The translations under genes and the position numbers were made by a program. Below are positions 7,555 to 15,378 of a stretch of DNA of 35,103 nt, in pieces. Within the stretch, counting starts at the first letter, position 1; each line of letters opens with the position of its first letter. This DNA is from an uncultured Helicobacteraceae bacterium (GTDB taxonomy: Bacteria; Campylobacterota; Campylobacteria; Campylobacterales; UBA6016). The stretch covers positions 1-35,103 of the forward strand of contig CALJKN010000049.1 in the NCBI GenBank assembly GCA_937973585.1, written 5' to 3'. The notes below the pieces were generated by a model. That model was not told the DNA's origin. It was given only the letters and a program-made list of their open reading frames with translations, and did no database searches.

Positions 7555-8151
7555 GTGGAACACGGACAACAAGGTTGCGGGTGTGCAAAACCGCAAGAAA
7601 ATATATCCAACATAGGCAGTTTCTCATCTTGTGGGCAAACTCAATTTGTCGGAGCGGGAGAGGAGCCTAGGACGGCCGATGCAAAAATAGATTTCGTATA
7701 TCCTCCGGTCGTTTTTCCGTCAAATAAGATATTAAAAACATTCGGGGAAGAGGCAATCAGAAATATGGTGTTTCACCATCACTCCATGCTCAAAAAAAGC
7801 TCCATCGGAGATATGTTTCCGGCTGATGAAAAAGAATTTTTAGAGGGAACCCAAAAAACTGCTGATTTTTTTGTAGAGGCTCTCGGCGGCGGCGACATAT
7901 TCAGCTCAAAACACGGACATCCGGCACTTAGGGGGAGACATTTTCGCTTTATAATAGATGAAAAAGGGCGTGAAATATGGTTGATGATGTACAAAAAAAC
8001 ACTCAGGGACATAGAGTTTCCAAAAGAGCTTTTAGAGGAGTTCTGGAACTGGATTGAGCCGCTCTCTATCCGTATGATAAATAGACGGACAACAGCCGTG
8101 CCGCCTCAAAGATTTACTTTTGAATCTATCAAATCGGAATTTGGACTGTGA
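7555..8151 (+). CDS. Truncated haemoglobin with Cys-rich N-terminal extension
   Basis: 198 residues from a GTG at 7555 with AAAAAGG upstream. Residues about 60-180 form a truncated-globin domain: MFP (87-89), then HGHPALRGRHFRF (120-132), closely matching the group II motif in which the last His (H129 here) is the proximal haem ligand F8, then IWLMMYKKTL. The B10 tyrosine seems replaced by His (run H74-H76). A 55-residue extension carries a CGC motif at 8-10 and a further Cys at 26, and is not part of the globin fold. It overlaps the following monooxygenase gene by 4 nt. Binding of O2 or NO, or redox chemistry, is possible; placement within a Mo-uptake operon is unusual. Family call is by motif only. 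Confidence 0.75.
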   Translation: MEHGQQGCGCAKPQENISNIGSFSSCGQTQFVGAGEEPRTADAKIDFVYPPVVFPSNKILKTFGEEAIRNMVFHHHSMLKKSSIGDMFPADEKEFLEGTQKTADFFVEALGGGDIFSSKHGHPALRGRHFRFIIDEKGREIWLMMYKKTLRDIEFPKELLEEFWNWIEPLSIRMINRRTTAVPPQRFTFESIKSEFGL

Positions 8152-9074
8152 ATTTCGGCTTTATTTTAATGTTTGACGGCTCACAAGGTCAAAGCACAAA
8201 ACTGGTCTACGACGAGACTATAGAATATATAAGGGCATCGGAGTTGGCTGGGTTTTCTACAATTTGGCTAACCGAACACCACGGAAAATCAAATCGGCTT
8301 TGCCCGTCTATACCGCTTATGATGAGCCATCTATCCTCCTATACCGATTTGGAGCTTGGAGCCGCAACTATTCTACTATCTCATTACGACGCTAGGCATA
8401 TTGCGGAAAAAATAGGGTTGCTCTCTAATTTGGCAAAGAATAATTTTTTGTACGGTTTTGCCAGAGGGGGCAACGGAGAGGTTTTGCTTCATGATGACGG
8501 TGACGAATGCAAAGCAAGAGATGAGATGATAAAAAAAATAACCGAGCTTTTTGGTCACCTAAACAACCATACAGACGGCAGTTTTCCAAAACCGACACAA
8601 GAGCAAAAGTTTTTTTTGGCCTCCAAAGACGATACCGCCGTCCGGTATGCGGCAGAGCACGATCTGGGGGTAATGGCGGGACAAAAATGGACGCTTGATG
8701 AGGTAAGAGCCGTTAGAGATAAATACTCGGCCTACCATCCGCAACATAAACCGCCGGAGTTAATGCTCTCCAGATATCTACTCATAAACAAAAACGAAAA
8801 CGACGCAATCGACAGAATACGGCTGGAGACAGAGCGGCGAAAAATGCAAAAATCAAAACAAATATACGATGATAAAAATCCGCTCAAAGAGTGGGTACTT
8901 GCAAATGAAAGTCCTGTGGGTCCGATAGAAAAAGCCGAAAAACTTTTCCAAACATACAAGGATTTAGGTGTAAATCGCCTTGCTTTTAGGCAGGCTACTT
9001 TTGATTTTACGGATACTATTAGCTCCATACGCCGCATAGGCGAACTGATAAAAAATATGGAGAATAGTCAATGA
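8148..9074 (+). CDS. Luciferase-like (LLM) flavin-dependent oxidoreductase 1
   Basis: 308 residues from a GTG overlapping the globin stop codon (GTGA). The N-terminal barrel has the luciferase-family pattern: ASELAGFSTIWLTEHHG (about 30-46), LELGAATILLSHYDARHIAEKIGLLSNL (about 71-98) and a glycine-rich FARGGNG strand. Members are TIM-barrel enzymes using reduced FMN and O2, or F420. No flavin reductase is present in the window. It overlaps the next LLM gene by 4 nt, so the two may be made as partners, as in LuxA/LuxB. The substrate is unknown; in this operon, processing of a metal-binding ligand is a hypothesis only. Confidence 0.8.
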   Translation: MNFGFILMFDGSQGQSTKLVYDETIEYIRASELAGFSTIWLTEHHGKSNRLCPSIPLMMSHLSSYTDLELGAATILLSHYDARHIAEKIGLLSNLAKNNFLYGFARGGNGEVLLHDDGDECKARDEMIKKITELFGHLNNHTDGSFPKPTQEQKFFLASKDDTAVRYAAEHDLGVMAGQKWTLDEVRAVRDKYSAYHPQHKPPELMLSRYLLINKNENDAIDRIRLETERRKMQKSKQIYDDKNPLKEWVLANESPVGPIEKAEKLFQTYKDLGVNRLAFRQATFDFTDTISSIRRIGELIKNMENSQ

Positions 9075-10075
9075 AAATAGGTATTTTTGCCCTTTTTGAA
9101 AGATTTGCAAACGATAGTCAAAAAGCAATAAACGGACAACTGGAGTTAATAAAGCTATGCGATGAGCTAGGCTTTGACGAGGCGTGGGTCGGGGAGCACC
9201 ATTTTAACGACTTTAGCGTCTGCCCCTCCCCTTCCCTGCTTTTATCGTATCTGGCGGCAACAACAAAAAATATCCGTCTCGGAGCCGCCGGATATTTGGC
9301 TCCTTTTTATGATCCGGTACGTCTGGCTGAAGAGGTGGCAACCCTAGATAACCTAAGCGGCGGACGGATAAATCTAGGTTTTGCAAAAGGGGCTTTTGCG
9401 CCGGATTCAAAACATTTTAAAGTCGCTCCGGAAGATATGAGAAAAGCGATGTTTGAGATTATAACCGGAGTCAATTCCCTGCTAAAAGATACGTCCACTT
9501 ATCAGGGTGATATTGTCTCGTTTTTATCCGTAGATATAGAGCCAAAACCGATACAAAAAGAGATTCCGGTATACATAGCAAGTTTTGGAACCGAAGAGAG
9601 TATTGTTTTTGCGGCCAGAAACGGATACGGGCTGCTTGGCTCTCAGGGGGTTAGTGTGGAGGAGTGCATACACATCTCGCATCTCTACGAGTCAATCGCC
9701 GGAAAATTGCCGAAGATGACCGTTATGCGGACTTTTTGCGTTGCAGATACGACAGAAAAAGCGATAGAAATAGCCAAACCATCCCTTGATCATTTCGTAA
9801 AATCAATGCGCTCAGCCTCTTCATACAAAAAATCACCCGTGTTTGACGAAAATCGCTACAAGCAATTAATCAAAGAGAGATTTGAGTTTTTTGACGGAGG
9901 AAAGTTTTTTGATGCAGGGATCATAGGTGATACAAACAAATGCCTTGAGCAGATAGCCCTCATAAGACGGCAATGCCCGCACGTCTCAATCGCACTAAAG
10001 CCGGTCGGGACGGAATTTGAACAAAACAAACGTATGTTGGAGATATTTAATGAAAAGATTCGCCCTTTTATTTAG
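9071..10075 (+). CDS. Luciferase-like (LLM) flavin-dependent oxidoreductase 2
   Basis: 334 residues; ATG overlaps the previous stop (ATGA). Motifs CDELGFDEAWVGEHHFNDF (about 29-47), IRLGAAGYLAPFYDPVRLAEEVATLDNLSGGRINLGFAKG (about 73-112) and a later IPVYIASFGTEES segment are standard for the bacterial luciferase superfamily. It is closer to the family consensus than gene 1, which suggests that gene 1 may be the more diverged partner. The next gene starts inside its 3' end (26-nt overlap), showing tight translational packing. Bioluminescence is very unlikely because no lux genes are present. Substrate unknown. Confidence 0.83.
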   Translation: MKIGIFALFERFANDSQKAINGQLELIKLCDELGFDEAWVGEHHFNDFSVCPSPSLLLSYLAATTKNIRLGAAGYLAPFYDPVRLAEEVATLDNLSGGRINLGFAKGAFAPDSKHFKVAPEDMRKAMFEIITGVNSLLKDTSTYQGDIVSFLSVDIEPKPIQKEIPVYIASFGTEESIVFAARNGYGLLGSQGVSVEECIHISHLYESIAGKLPKMTVMRTFCVADTTEKAIEIAKPSLDHFVKSMRSASSYKKSPVFDENRYKQLIKERFEFFDGGKFFDAGIIGDTNKCLEQIALIRRQCPHVSIALKPVGTEFEQNKRMLEIFNEKIRPFI

Positions 10076-11078
10076 CTTTATTTTTTCCGGTTATATTTTT
10101 GCGGCCACCGAGGTCACGGATATGTCCGGACGCAAAATTACATTGCCGGAGAAAATAGAAAAAAGCTTTGCCTCTGCGCCCCCGATGGGGCTGCTTAGCT
10201 ATATTTTGGCTCCGGAGACCATGACCGCCATGAATCTACCGCTTGATTCAAACTTTTATTTTAAAGATACAAAATATCTAAACCCCTCTCTAAAAAAACT
10301 CCCGGTTGTAGGCGGCTGGCACGGCAACTCAAAGGGAGCCAATATGGAGACTCTACTCTCTTTAAAGCCGCAGGTTATTTTGGCTTGGAAAAGCGATTTT
10401 GTAATGAAAGAGGTCGAAAAAACATTTGCAAAATTTAATATTCCCGTATTTTTTATACAGGAGGATTTGGTAGAAGATGAGCCAAACGCCATCAGGGCGG
10501 CAGGGGTAGCCCTCAAAAAAGAGGCCAGAGCCGAGATGCTGGCAAAAGATGCAGAGACCAGACTGGCATACATAGCCAAAATCAGAGACGGAATACCAAA
10601 AGAGAAAAGGGCAAAAGTCTATTACGCCGAAGGGGCGGACGGCCTATCTACGGAGTGTGAAAGCTCTTTTCATTTTAGCCCTCTAAAATTTGTCGGGGTT
10701 CGTCCGGCTTTTGAATGTACCCAAAAAACAATGGTTGGTATGGAAAAAGTTAGTATAGAGCAGGTTTTATCGGCAGATCCGGAGATAATTATTGCAACCG
10801 ATGAAGCTTTTTACAAAAATGTTTTTAAAGACCCAAAATGGGGGGCGCTCAAAGCGATAAAAGCCAAAAAAGTATATCTAGTTCCGAAAGACCCCGTAAA
10901 TATTCTTGACAGACCACCATCTTTTATGAGGATTTTGGGCGTAGAGTGGCTAGCTTCAATCATCTATCCAAAAGAGTACAAAAAAGATATCCTAAAAGAG
11001 ACCGCCTCTTTTTATAAAACATATCTAGGCGTAGAGCCGTCAAAAGCCGATGCGGCAAAAATACTAGGCCAAAAATGA
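10050..11078 (+). CDS. Class III periplasmic binding protein 2 (MolA-like)
   Basis: 342 residues from the ATG at 10050, inside the end of the monooxygenase gene; GGAG lies about 7 nt upstream and this start gives a clean signal peptide (MKRFALLFSFIFSGYIFA). The mature protein begins TEVTDMSGRKITLPEKIEKSF, as in siderophore/cobalamin/molybdate class III binding proteins, and ends with the usual long-helix lobe. It is immediately upstream of, and overlaps by 4 nt, the FecCD permease gene, so it is the cognate binding protein of that transporter. It is only distantly similar to binding protein 1. By order (binding protein, permease, ATPase, ModD) it corresponds to MolA. Confidence 0.85.
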   Translation: MKRFALLFSFIFSGYIFAATEVTDMSGRKITLPEKIEKSFASAPPMGLLSYILAPETMTAMNLPLDSNFYFKDTKYLNPSLKKLPVVGGWHGNSKGANMETLLSLKPQVILAWKSDFVMKEVEKTFAKFNIPVFFIQEDLVEDEPNAIRAAGVALKKEARAEMLAKDAETRLAYIAKIRDGIPKEKRAKVYYAEGADGLSTECESSFHFSPLKFVGVRPAFECTQKTMVGMEKVSIEQVLSADPEIIIATDEAFYKNVFKDPKWGALKAIKAKKVYLVPKDPVNILDRPPSFMRILGVEWLASIIYPKEYKKDILKETASFYKTYLGVEPSKADAAKILGQK

Positions 11079-12091
11079 AAAAGCTAGGTTGGTTCGGTTT
11101 TTGTGCCGTTTTACTGTTTTTATCTTTTTTAGTCTCCATGGGACTTGGTAGATATGAGATACCATTGCCGGATTTGCTATCTTTTTTAGGATGGGATCTG
11201 TTTGGACTTGGGGGACACAAAGACAATTATGAGCTATACGCAAACATTGTTTTTGATATTAGGCTCCCTAGAATAATAGCCGCCGCTATGGTAGGTGCGG
11301 CCCTTGCCGTATCGGGCGGGGCATTTCAGGCGATGTTTGTAAACCCGCTGGTCTCTCCCGGAATTTTAGGGGTATTGTCGGGAGCCTCTTTTGGGGCGGC
11401 ACTTGGAATTATGATTAGCGAGCAATGGTTTACAGTTCAAGTGTTTGCTTTTTTATTCGGCTTTGCAGCGGTATTTGTCGCTCTCGGCGTAGCTACAATC
11501 TACAAAGATGCCTCCTCAAAAACAATACTTCTAGTTTTGGGCGGAGTGATCTCTAGTGCCCTTTTCTCGGCTCTACTCTCCATAGTCAAATACACGGCCG
11601 ACCCTTACAACAAACTTCCGGCAATAGTCTACTGGCTAATGGGCTCATTCGGCGCTATAGACAAAAATACCGCCTTTACCGTCTTTTTTCCCATGGCTAT
11701 CGGCATAGTAGTTTTGACGCTGATGGGAAAATATCTAAATGTTTTAAGTCTCGGTGACGACGATGCAAAAGCCCTCGGCGTAAGGGTGGAGATAGTCAGG
11801 ATGACGGCAATATTTTTTGCGACGCTCATATCGGCTCTAACAGTTGTTTTGGCCGGAATGATAGGCTGGGTGGGGCTTATTATCCCTCATATTGCCAGAT
11901 TTTTGGTGGGACCCGATAACAGGATATTGCTTCCGGTGTGCGCCGTTTTGGGGGGAGCTTTTTTGGTTATCGTAGATACCGTATGCAGAACCGCCACCAG
12001 TGTAGAGATTCCGGTGGGCATTGCAACCTCCCTGATAGGTATTCCGATATTTATACTGGCACTCAAGGGTGCCAAAAAGGGGTTCTCATGA
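11075..12091 (+). CDS. FecCD-family ABC permease (MolB/BtuC-like)
   Basis: 338 residues with about ten hydrophobic helices. Family motifs: FDIRLPRIIAAAMVGAALAVSGGAFQAMFVNPLVSPGILGV (about 55-95), LLVLGGVISSALF, a YWLMGSF segment, LGVRVEIVRMTAIF and GMIGWVGLIIPHIAR (about 252-266), the last being the coupling region of BtuC/FhuB-type permeases. It forms the inner-membrane channel. It overlaps its binding-protein and ATPase genes by 4 nt each. Homologues transport cobalamin, haem, siderophores and, in H. influenzae MolBC, molybdate and tungstate; the adjacent modD favours the last. Confidence 0.9.
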   Translation: MKKLGWFGFCAVLLFLSFLVSMGLGRYEIPLPDLLSFLGWDLFGLGGHKDNYELYANIVFDIRLPRIIAAAMVGAALAVSGGAFQAMFVNPLVSPGILGVLSGASFGAALGIMISEQWFTVQVFAFLFGFAAVFVALGVATIYKDASSKTILLVLGGVISSALFSALLSIVKYTADPYNKLPAIVYWLMGSFGAIDKNTAFTVFFPMAIGIVVLTLMGKYLNVLSLGDDDAKALGVRVEIVRMTAIFFATLISALTVVLAGMIGWVGLIIPHIARFLVGPDNRILLPVCAVLGGAFLVIVDTVCRTATSVEIPVGIATSLIGIPIFILALKGAKKGFS

Positions 12092-12888
12092 AAACCGTAC
12101 TCTCCTGCAATAATCTACATTTTAATTACGGCAAAAAAAAGGTACTTGGCGGTATCGACCTTGAACTAAAAGAGGGGGAAATCCTCTCTTTACTAGGGCC
12201 GAACGGAACCGGAAAAAGCACCTTGATGAAAATAATATTAGGGCTTCTAAAACCGCAAGACGGGCATGTAGCCGTTTACGGCAAAGCGCTGGGCAGATAC
12301 GGTGCAAAAGAGAGGGCAAAAACAGTTGCGTATGTTCCGCAAAGCTCAAATGTCGCTTTTGCATTCAGCGCTCTCGATGTTGTCATGATGGGTCGGGTCT
12401 CACACGGTTCCATTTTTTCAAACCCCACAAAAACGGATAGAGAAAAGGCCGTTGAAGCCATGGATAGACTGGGGATAGCATCATTGGCAAACAGGGATTA
12501 TCCAACCATGAGCGGTGGGGAAAAACAACTAACCCTAATAGCCAGAGCATTGGCGCAAGGGGCAAAAATTTTAATTATGGATGAGCCGATTTCAGGCCTT
12601 GATTACGGAAACCAGCTACTGCTACTTGAAACCATCATATCATTATCAAAGGAGGGGTATTCGTTTTTAAAATCGACACATTTTCCGGAGCATGCGATGA
12701 TAATCGGCGGACGTACGATAGCAATCAAAAACGGGTCGGTAATAGCCGACGGGGATAGTGCCAATGTAATCTCTCCGGAGCTAATCGGAATCTTATATGG
12801 GGCAAAGGTAGATATAAAAAGCACGGAGTGCGGCTATCCGGTATGCGTACCAAGCTTTTTTGGCAATAAATTTGCATACACGAAATGA
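12088..12888 (+). CDS. ABC transporter ATPase (MolC/FecE-like)
   Basis: 266 residues from the ATG at 12088, which overlaps the permease stop and follows AAAAAGGGG; an upstream extension of the same frame lies inside the permease gene and is rejected. Walker A GPNGTGKST (about 37-45), Q-loop VPQSS, signature MSGGEKQL (about 139-146), Walker B ILIMDEP (about 164-170) and an H-loop STHFPEH are all intact. It powers the FecCD permease. The C-terminal tail (about 240-266) contains CGYPVCVPSFFG with two Cys, not part of the usual ATPase core. It is followed by modD with near overlap. Confidence 0.9.
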   Translation: MKTVLSCNNLHFNYGKKKVLGGIDLELKEGEILSLLGPNGTGKSTLMKIILGLLKPQDGHVAVYGKALGRYGAKERAKTVAYVPQSSNVAFAFSALDVVMMGRVSHGSIFSNPTKTDREKAVEAMDRLGIASLANRDYPTMSGGEKQLTLIARALAQGAKILIMDEPISGLDYGNQLLLLETIISLSKEGYSFLKSTHFPEHAMIIGGRTIAIKNGSVIADGDSANVISPELIGILYGAKVDIKSTECGYPVCVPSFFGNKFAYTK

Positions 12889-12905
12889 TAAAAGGTGGTT
12901 TTGAT

Positions 12906-13745
12906 ATGGTGTATTTTTCAGATTCAGATATAGACGGTTTCATATCAGAGGATATGCCGTATTGTGATCTTACGGCGGAGCTACTGGATATTTCCGGCGA
13001 GGCAAAGATTACGTTTTTCGCAAGAGAGGACGGGGTTGTGAGTAGTAGTGAAGAGGCTACGGCAATCTGCAAAAAATTCGGACTAAAAAGCTCGATACTA
13101 AAAAACTCCGGTGACTCTTGCATAAACGGTGAGGTCTTGCTATACGCCGTAGGCGATGCAAAGGGTGTTTTGGCAGCGTGGAAACCGTCCCAAAATATAT
13201 TAGAGTATGGGTGCTCCGTAGCCACCGCAACCGCAACAATGATAAAAGCGATAAAAACCGTCTCACCCGATACCCACTTTTCAACAACCAGAAAAAGTAT
13301 CCCCGGAACCAAAAAAATCGCCGTAAAAGGGGTTTTGAGCGGTGGCGGTTACCCGCATAGACTGGGGCTTTCCGAGAGCGTCCTGATCTTTTCACAATAT
13401 GCAACTCTGGCAAACAAAAGCTTTGAAGAGTGCATCCAAACCGCAAAATCAAAAACAAAAGAGCACAAAATAGCCGTAGAGGTAAAAACGATAGACAAAG
13501 CTGTTACGGCGGCGAGAGCCGGAGCCGATATAGTCCAATGCGACAAACTGACACCGGATGAGATAAAAACCGTAGTAGAATCGGTAAAATCGATAGACAA
13601 AAACATCACCGTCATAGCCACAGGCGGCATCACCATTCAAAACATATCGGAATACGCCTCGGCCAAACCGGACATTATCGTCTCGTCTTCCGTGTATTAT
13701 CAAAAACCGTTTGATATAAAGGTGGAGATTGAGAGAATGCTATAA
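12906..13745 (+). CDS. modD: ModD, NadC-like pyrophosphorylase of Mo-transport operons
   Basis: 279 residues from the ATG at 12906, chosen over the ATG at 12885 because AAGGTGG lies 7 nt upstream and family members begin near this point. The NadC (quinolinate phosphoribosyltransferase) fold is visible: SEDMPYCDLTAELL near the N-terminus, TRKSIPGTKKIAVKGVLSGGGYPHRLGL (about 135-162), and C-terminal ADIVQCDKL and ITVIATGGI strands. In ModD the region after GGGYPHR differs from true NadC, as here. ModD is repeatedly found with molybdate transporters but its reaction is not established. It is the last gene of the operon and converges on the PIN-domain gene with a 1-nt gap. Confidence 0.85.
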   Translation: MVYFSDSDIDGFISEDMPYCDLTAELLDISGEAKITFFAREDGVVSSSEEATAICKKFGLKSSILKNSGDSCINGEVLLYAVGDAKGVLAAWKPSQNILEYGCSVATATATMIKAIKTVSPDTHFSTTRKSIPGTKKIAVKGVLSGGGYPHRLGLSESVLIFSQYATLANKSFEECIQTAKSKTKEHKIAVEVKTIDKAVTAARAGADIVQCDKLTPDEIKTVVESVKSIDKNITVIATGGITIQNISEYASAKPDIIVSSSVYYQKPFDIKVEIERML

Positions 13746-13746
13746 A

Positions 13747-14154
13747 TCACGGCTCCAGAAATTTGTCATAGTCAAAAATTGAGATGCCGCAATTCGCAAA
13801 TTTTTTATCACTTGTCAAAAAAATATTGCAACCGATTTTTTTGGCGCTAAAACATTGCAAGGCATCTTCCAAATCCTCTCCGTTTTGGGTGCAAAAATCG
13901 ATAGCATTAGAAATAACATCCTTCCCAAACGGTAAAATCTCCCATTTTTGGATAATTTTTTGAAAAAATGTCAGCGTATAGTGCTTGTCATCACTAATAT
14001 AGTAGATAGTGCTTAGCATATCCTCGCTAATACAAATCTGCATATCTTGCATCACCGTCTTTTCAAGTACGGCTAAACTTTTTTTGTGATTTTTGCGACT
14101 TTTATCCATCATATCAAGGACGATATTTATATCTAAAAAAATTTTATTAGACAT
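13747..14154 (-). CDS. PIN-domain ribonuclease toxin (VapC-like)
   Basis: 135 residues. Motifs of the PIN nuclease fold: FLDINIVLDM (D8), an acidic residue at E44, EDLEDALQ (D94/D97) and FLTSDKKF (D116), giving the expected acidic Mg2+ site. Members cleave RNA, often as toxins held by a neighbouring antitoxin. Its start overlaps the upstream antitoxin-like gene by 8 nt, the normal layout of such pairs. It ends 1 nt from the modD stop. Confidence 0.8.
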   Translation of the reverse strand: MSNKIFLDINIVLDMMDKSRKNHKKSLAVLEKTVMQDMQICISEDMLSTIYYISDDKHYTLTFFQKIIQKWEILPFGKDVISNAIDFCTQNGEDLEDALQCFSAKKIGCNIFLTSDKKFANCGISIFDYDKFLEP

Positions 14155-14440
14155 TTTTCTCTTCCGCTATCGCCTTTTTTATCTCTTTCAGCGAGAGGTC
14201 GTTAAACTTTTCGGAGATTTTCCCTTTCCCTACTATCTGCATCATCTCATCTAATTCGGCCGCCTTTCTTGCTTTAAGCATCATATCTATAAAGCTTTTT
14301 ACCTCATCCAATAGCTCAGCCGACACAAATAACCCTTTTAGAGTATGTGTTTTTTTATCCTCAATCTCAACATAATCGTAGTTTTCCAAAATATTGAAAT
14401 TTCTGGTAATCTCCCTAACCCCTAGTCTCGATGTTGTCAT
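14147..14440 (-). CDS. Putative antitoxin of the PIN-domain pair
   Basis: 97 residues from the ATG at 14440 (MTTSRLGVREITRNF). An in-frame ATG 4 codons earlier (14452) is possible; longer extensions run into the modE promoter and gene and are rejected. The first ~45 residues resemble a Phd/YefM-like or small DNA-binding antitoxin fold (EITRNFNILENYDYVEIEDK), and the rest is a charged helical tail suited to toxin binding. TACAAT at 14468-14473 (minus strand) is a possible -10. The family is not recognised with certainty; the call rests mainly on its overlap with the PIN gene. Confidence 0.6.
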   Translation of the reverse strand: MTTSRLGVREITRNFNILENYDYVEIEDKKTHTLKGLFVSAELLDEVKSFIDMMLKARKAAELDEMMQIVGKGKISEKFNDLSLKEIKKAIAEEKNV

Positions 14441-14541
14441 ATATATTTCCATTATCTGATTTTTAATATTGTACAACATAAATAAAAATATGTCGTATTT
14501 TTTCAAAAATAATCTATTGCACAAAAAAGCGGCATATATTT

Positions 14542-14571
14542 TTGACATAGCGTTATATTTTTTAGTATATT
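14542..14571 (+). promoter_or_regulatory. Candidate modE promoter with a ModE-like half-site
   Basis: TTGACA (14542-14547), 18-nt spacer, TATATT (14566-14571). The spacer holds CGTTATATT (14551-14559), identical to the left arm of the three operators at 1459-1640. The right arm is degenerate. The layout suggests weak autoregulation of modE and the mod genes. Confidence 0.55.
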
Positions 14572-14600
14572 TCCATTTAGCTAAAACGGAGGGGTTTAAA

Positions 14601-15377
14601 ATGAAGCTTGAGGGTAGAGTCTGGCTAAAAGAGGGTGGCAAAAGTTTTCTAGGCTCCGGCAGAGTAGCACTACTGGAACTCATCGACAAAGAGGGGTCGA
14701 TATCAAAGGCCGCCAAAGAGATGGGGATGAGCTACAAAGCCGCATGGGATGCCGTAGATGCTATGAATAACCTCTCGCACGAACCGCTTGTAGCCAGAAG
14801 CACCGGAGGTAAAGGCGGAGGTGGGACAACTCTGACACCAAAAGGGAAACAGACGGTTGAAGTTTTCAAAGCTTTGGAAAAAAAATACTCGCTATTTTTG
14901 GACTCTATCGCCGAAGATGCCGCAGACTTTGACGAACTGTATAAAAACCTAAGAAGGATAAATATGAAGACTTCAGCCAGAAATCAGCTATTCGGAACCG
15001 TATCAAAAATAACAAAAGGGGCCGTAAACAGCGAAGTTGAGCTGGATATAGGCGGTATGAGCATTGCGGCCGTAATCACAAACGACTCGGTAGAATCGCT
15101 TGGCTTTCAAATAGGTGAAGAGGCATATGCAATCATAAAAGCAAGCTGGATAATCCTAAGCAAAGAAAAACCTGCAAAAATTAGCGCCAGAAACGTCCTC
15201 GAAGCAGTCGTATCGGGCATTATCCCGGGGGCTGTAAATTCGGAAGTAAAAATGAATATAGCCGATAAGACGCTGGCCTCCGTCGTAACCAACGAGGCAA
15301 TAGATGATTTGGGGCTAAAAGAGGGTGATAGCGTATACGCTATTTTTAAAGCATCAAACGTAATATTGGGAGCATAA
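14601..15377 (+). CDS. modE: ModE, molybdate-responsive transcriptional regulator
   Basis: 258 residues from the ATG at 14601, preceded by GGAGGGG; the upstream open frame (to 14469) crosses the promoter and is rejected. The N-terminal winged helix-turn-helix (GRVALLELIDKEGSISKAAKEMGMSYKAAWDAVDAMN, about 20-56) is the ModE/LysR-type DNA-binding domain, followed by STGGKGGGGTTLTPKG. Two TOBE/Mop molybdate-binding repeats follow, each starting SARN (about 124-190 and 195-258). That is full-length ModE architecture. ModE with bound molybdate usually represses Mo-uptake genes. Its presence supports the operator calls at 1459-1643. It starts the modE-modA-mop-modB-modC operon, 1 nt before modA. 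Confidence 0.93.
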   Translation: MKLEGRVWLKEGGKSFLGSGRVALLELIDKEGSISKAAKEMGMSYKAAWDAVDAMNNLSHEPLVARSTGGKGGGGTTLTPKGKQTVEVFKALEKKYSLFLDSIAEDAADFDELYKNLRRINMKTSARNQLFGTVSKITKGAVNSEVELDIGGMSIAAVITNDSVESLGFQIGEEAYAIIKASWIILSKEKPAKISARNVLEAVVSGIIPGAVNSEVKMNIADKTLASVVTNEAIDDLGLKEGDSVYAIFKASNVILGA

Positions 15378-15378
15378 A

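Noticed and set aside
8148..10075. Bioluminescence (luxAB) reading of the two luciferase-like genes
   Set aside because: No luxCDE, no reductase, and many LLM enzymes are unrelated to light production.
12906..13745. NadC (quinolinate phosphoribosyltransferase) for NAD synthesis
   Set aside because: The operon position after a MolABC-like transporter and the HRLGLSES region fit ModD better.
14469..14600. Longer modE start in the same frame
   Set aside because: It runs through the -35 and -10 elements, while the ATG at 14601 has a strong ribosome binding site.
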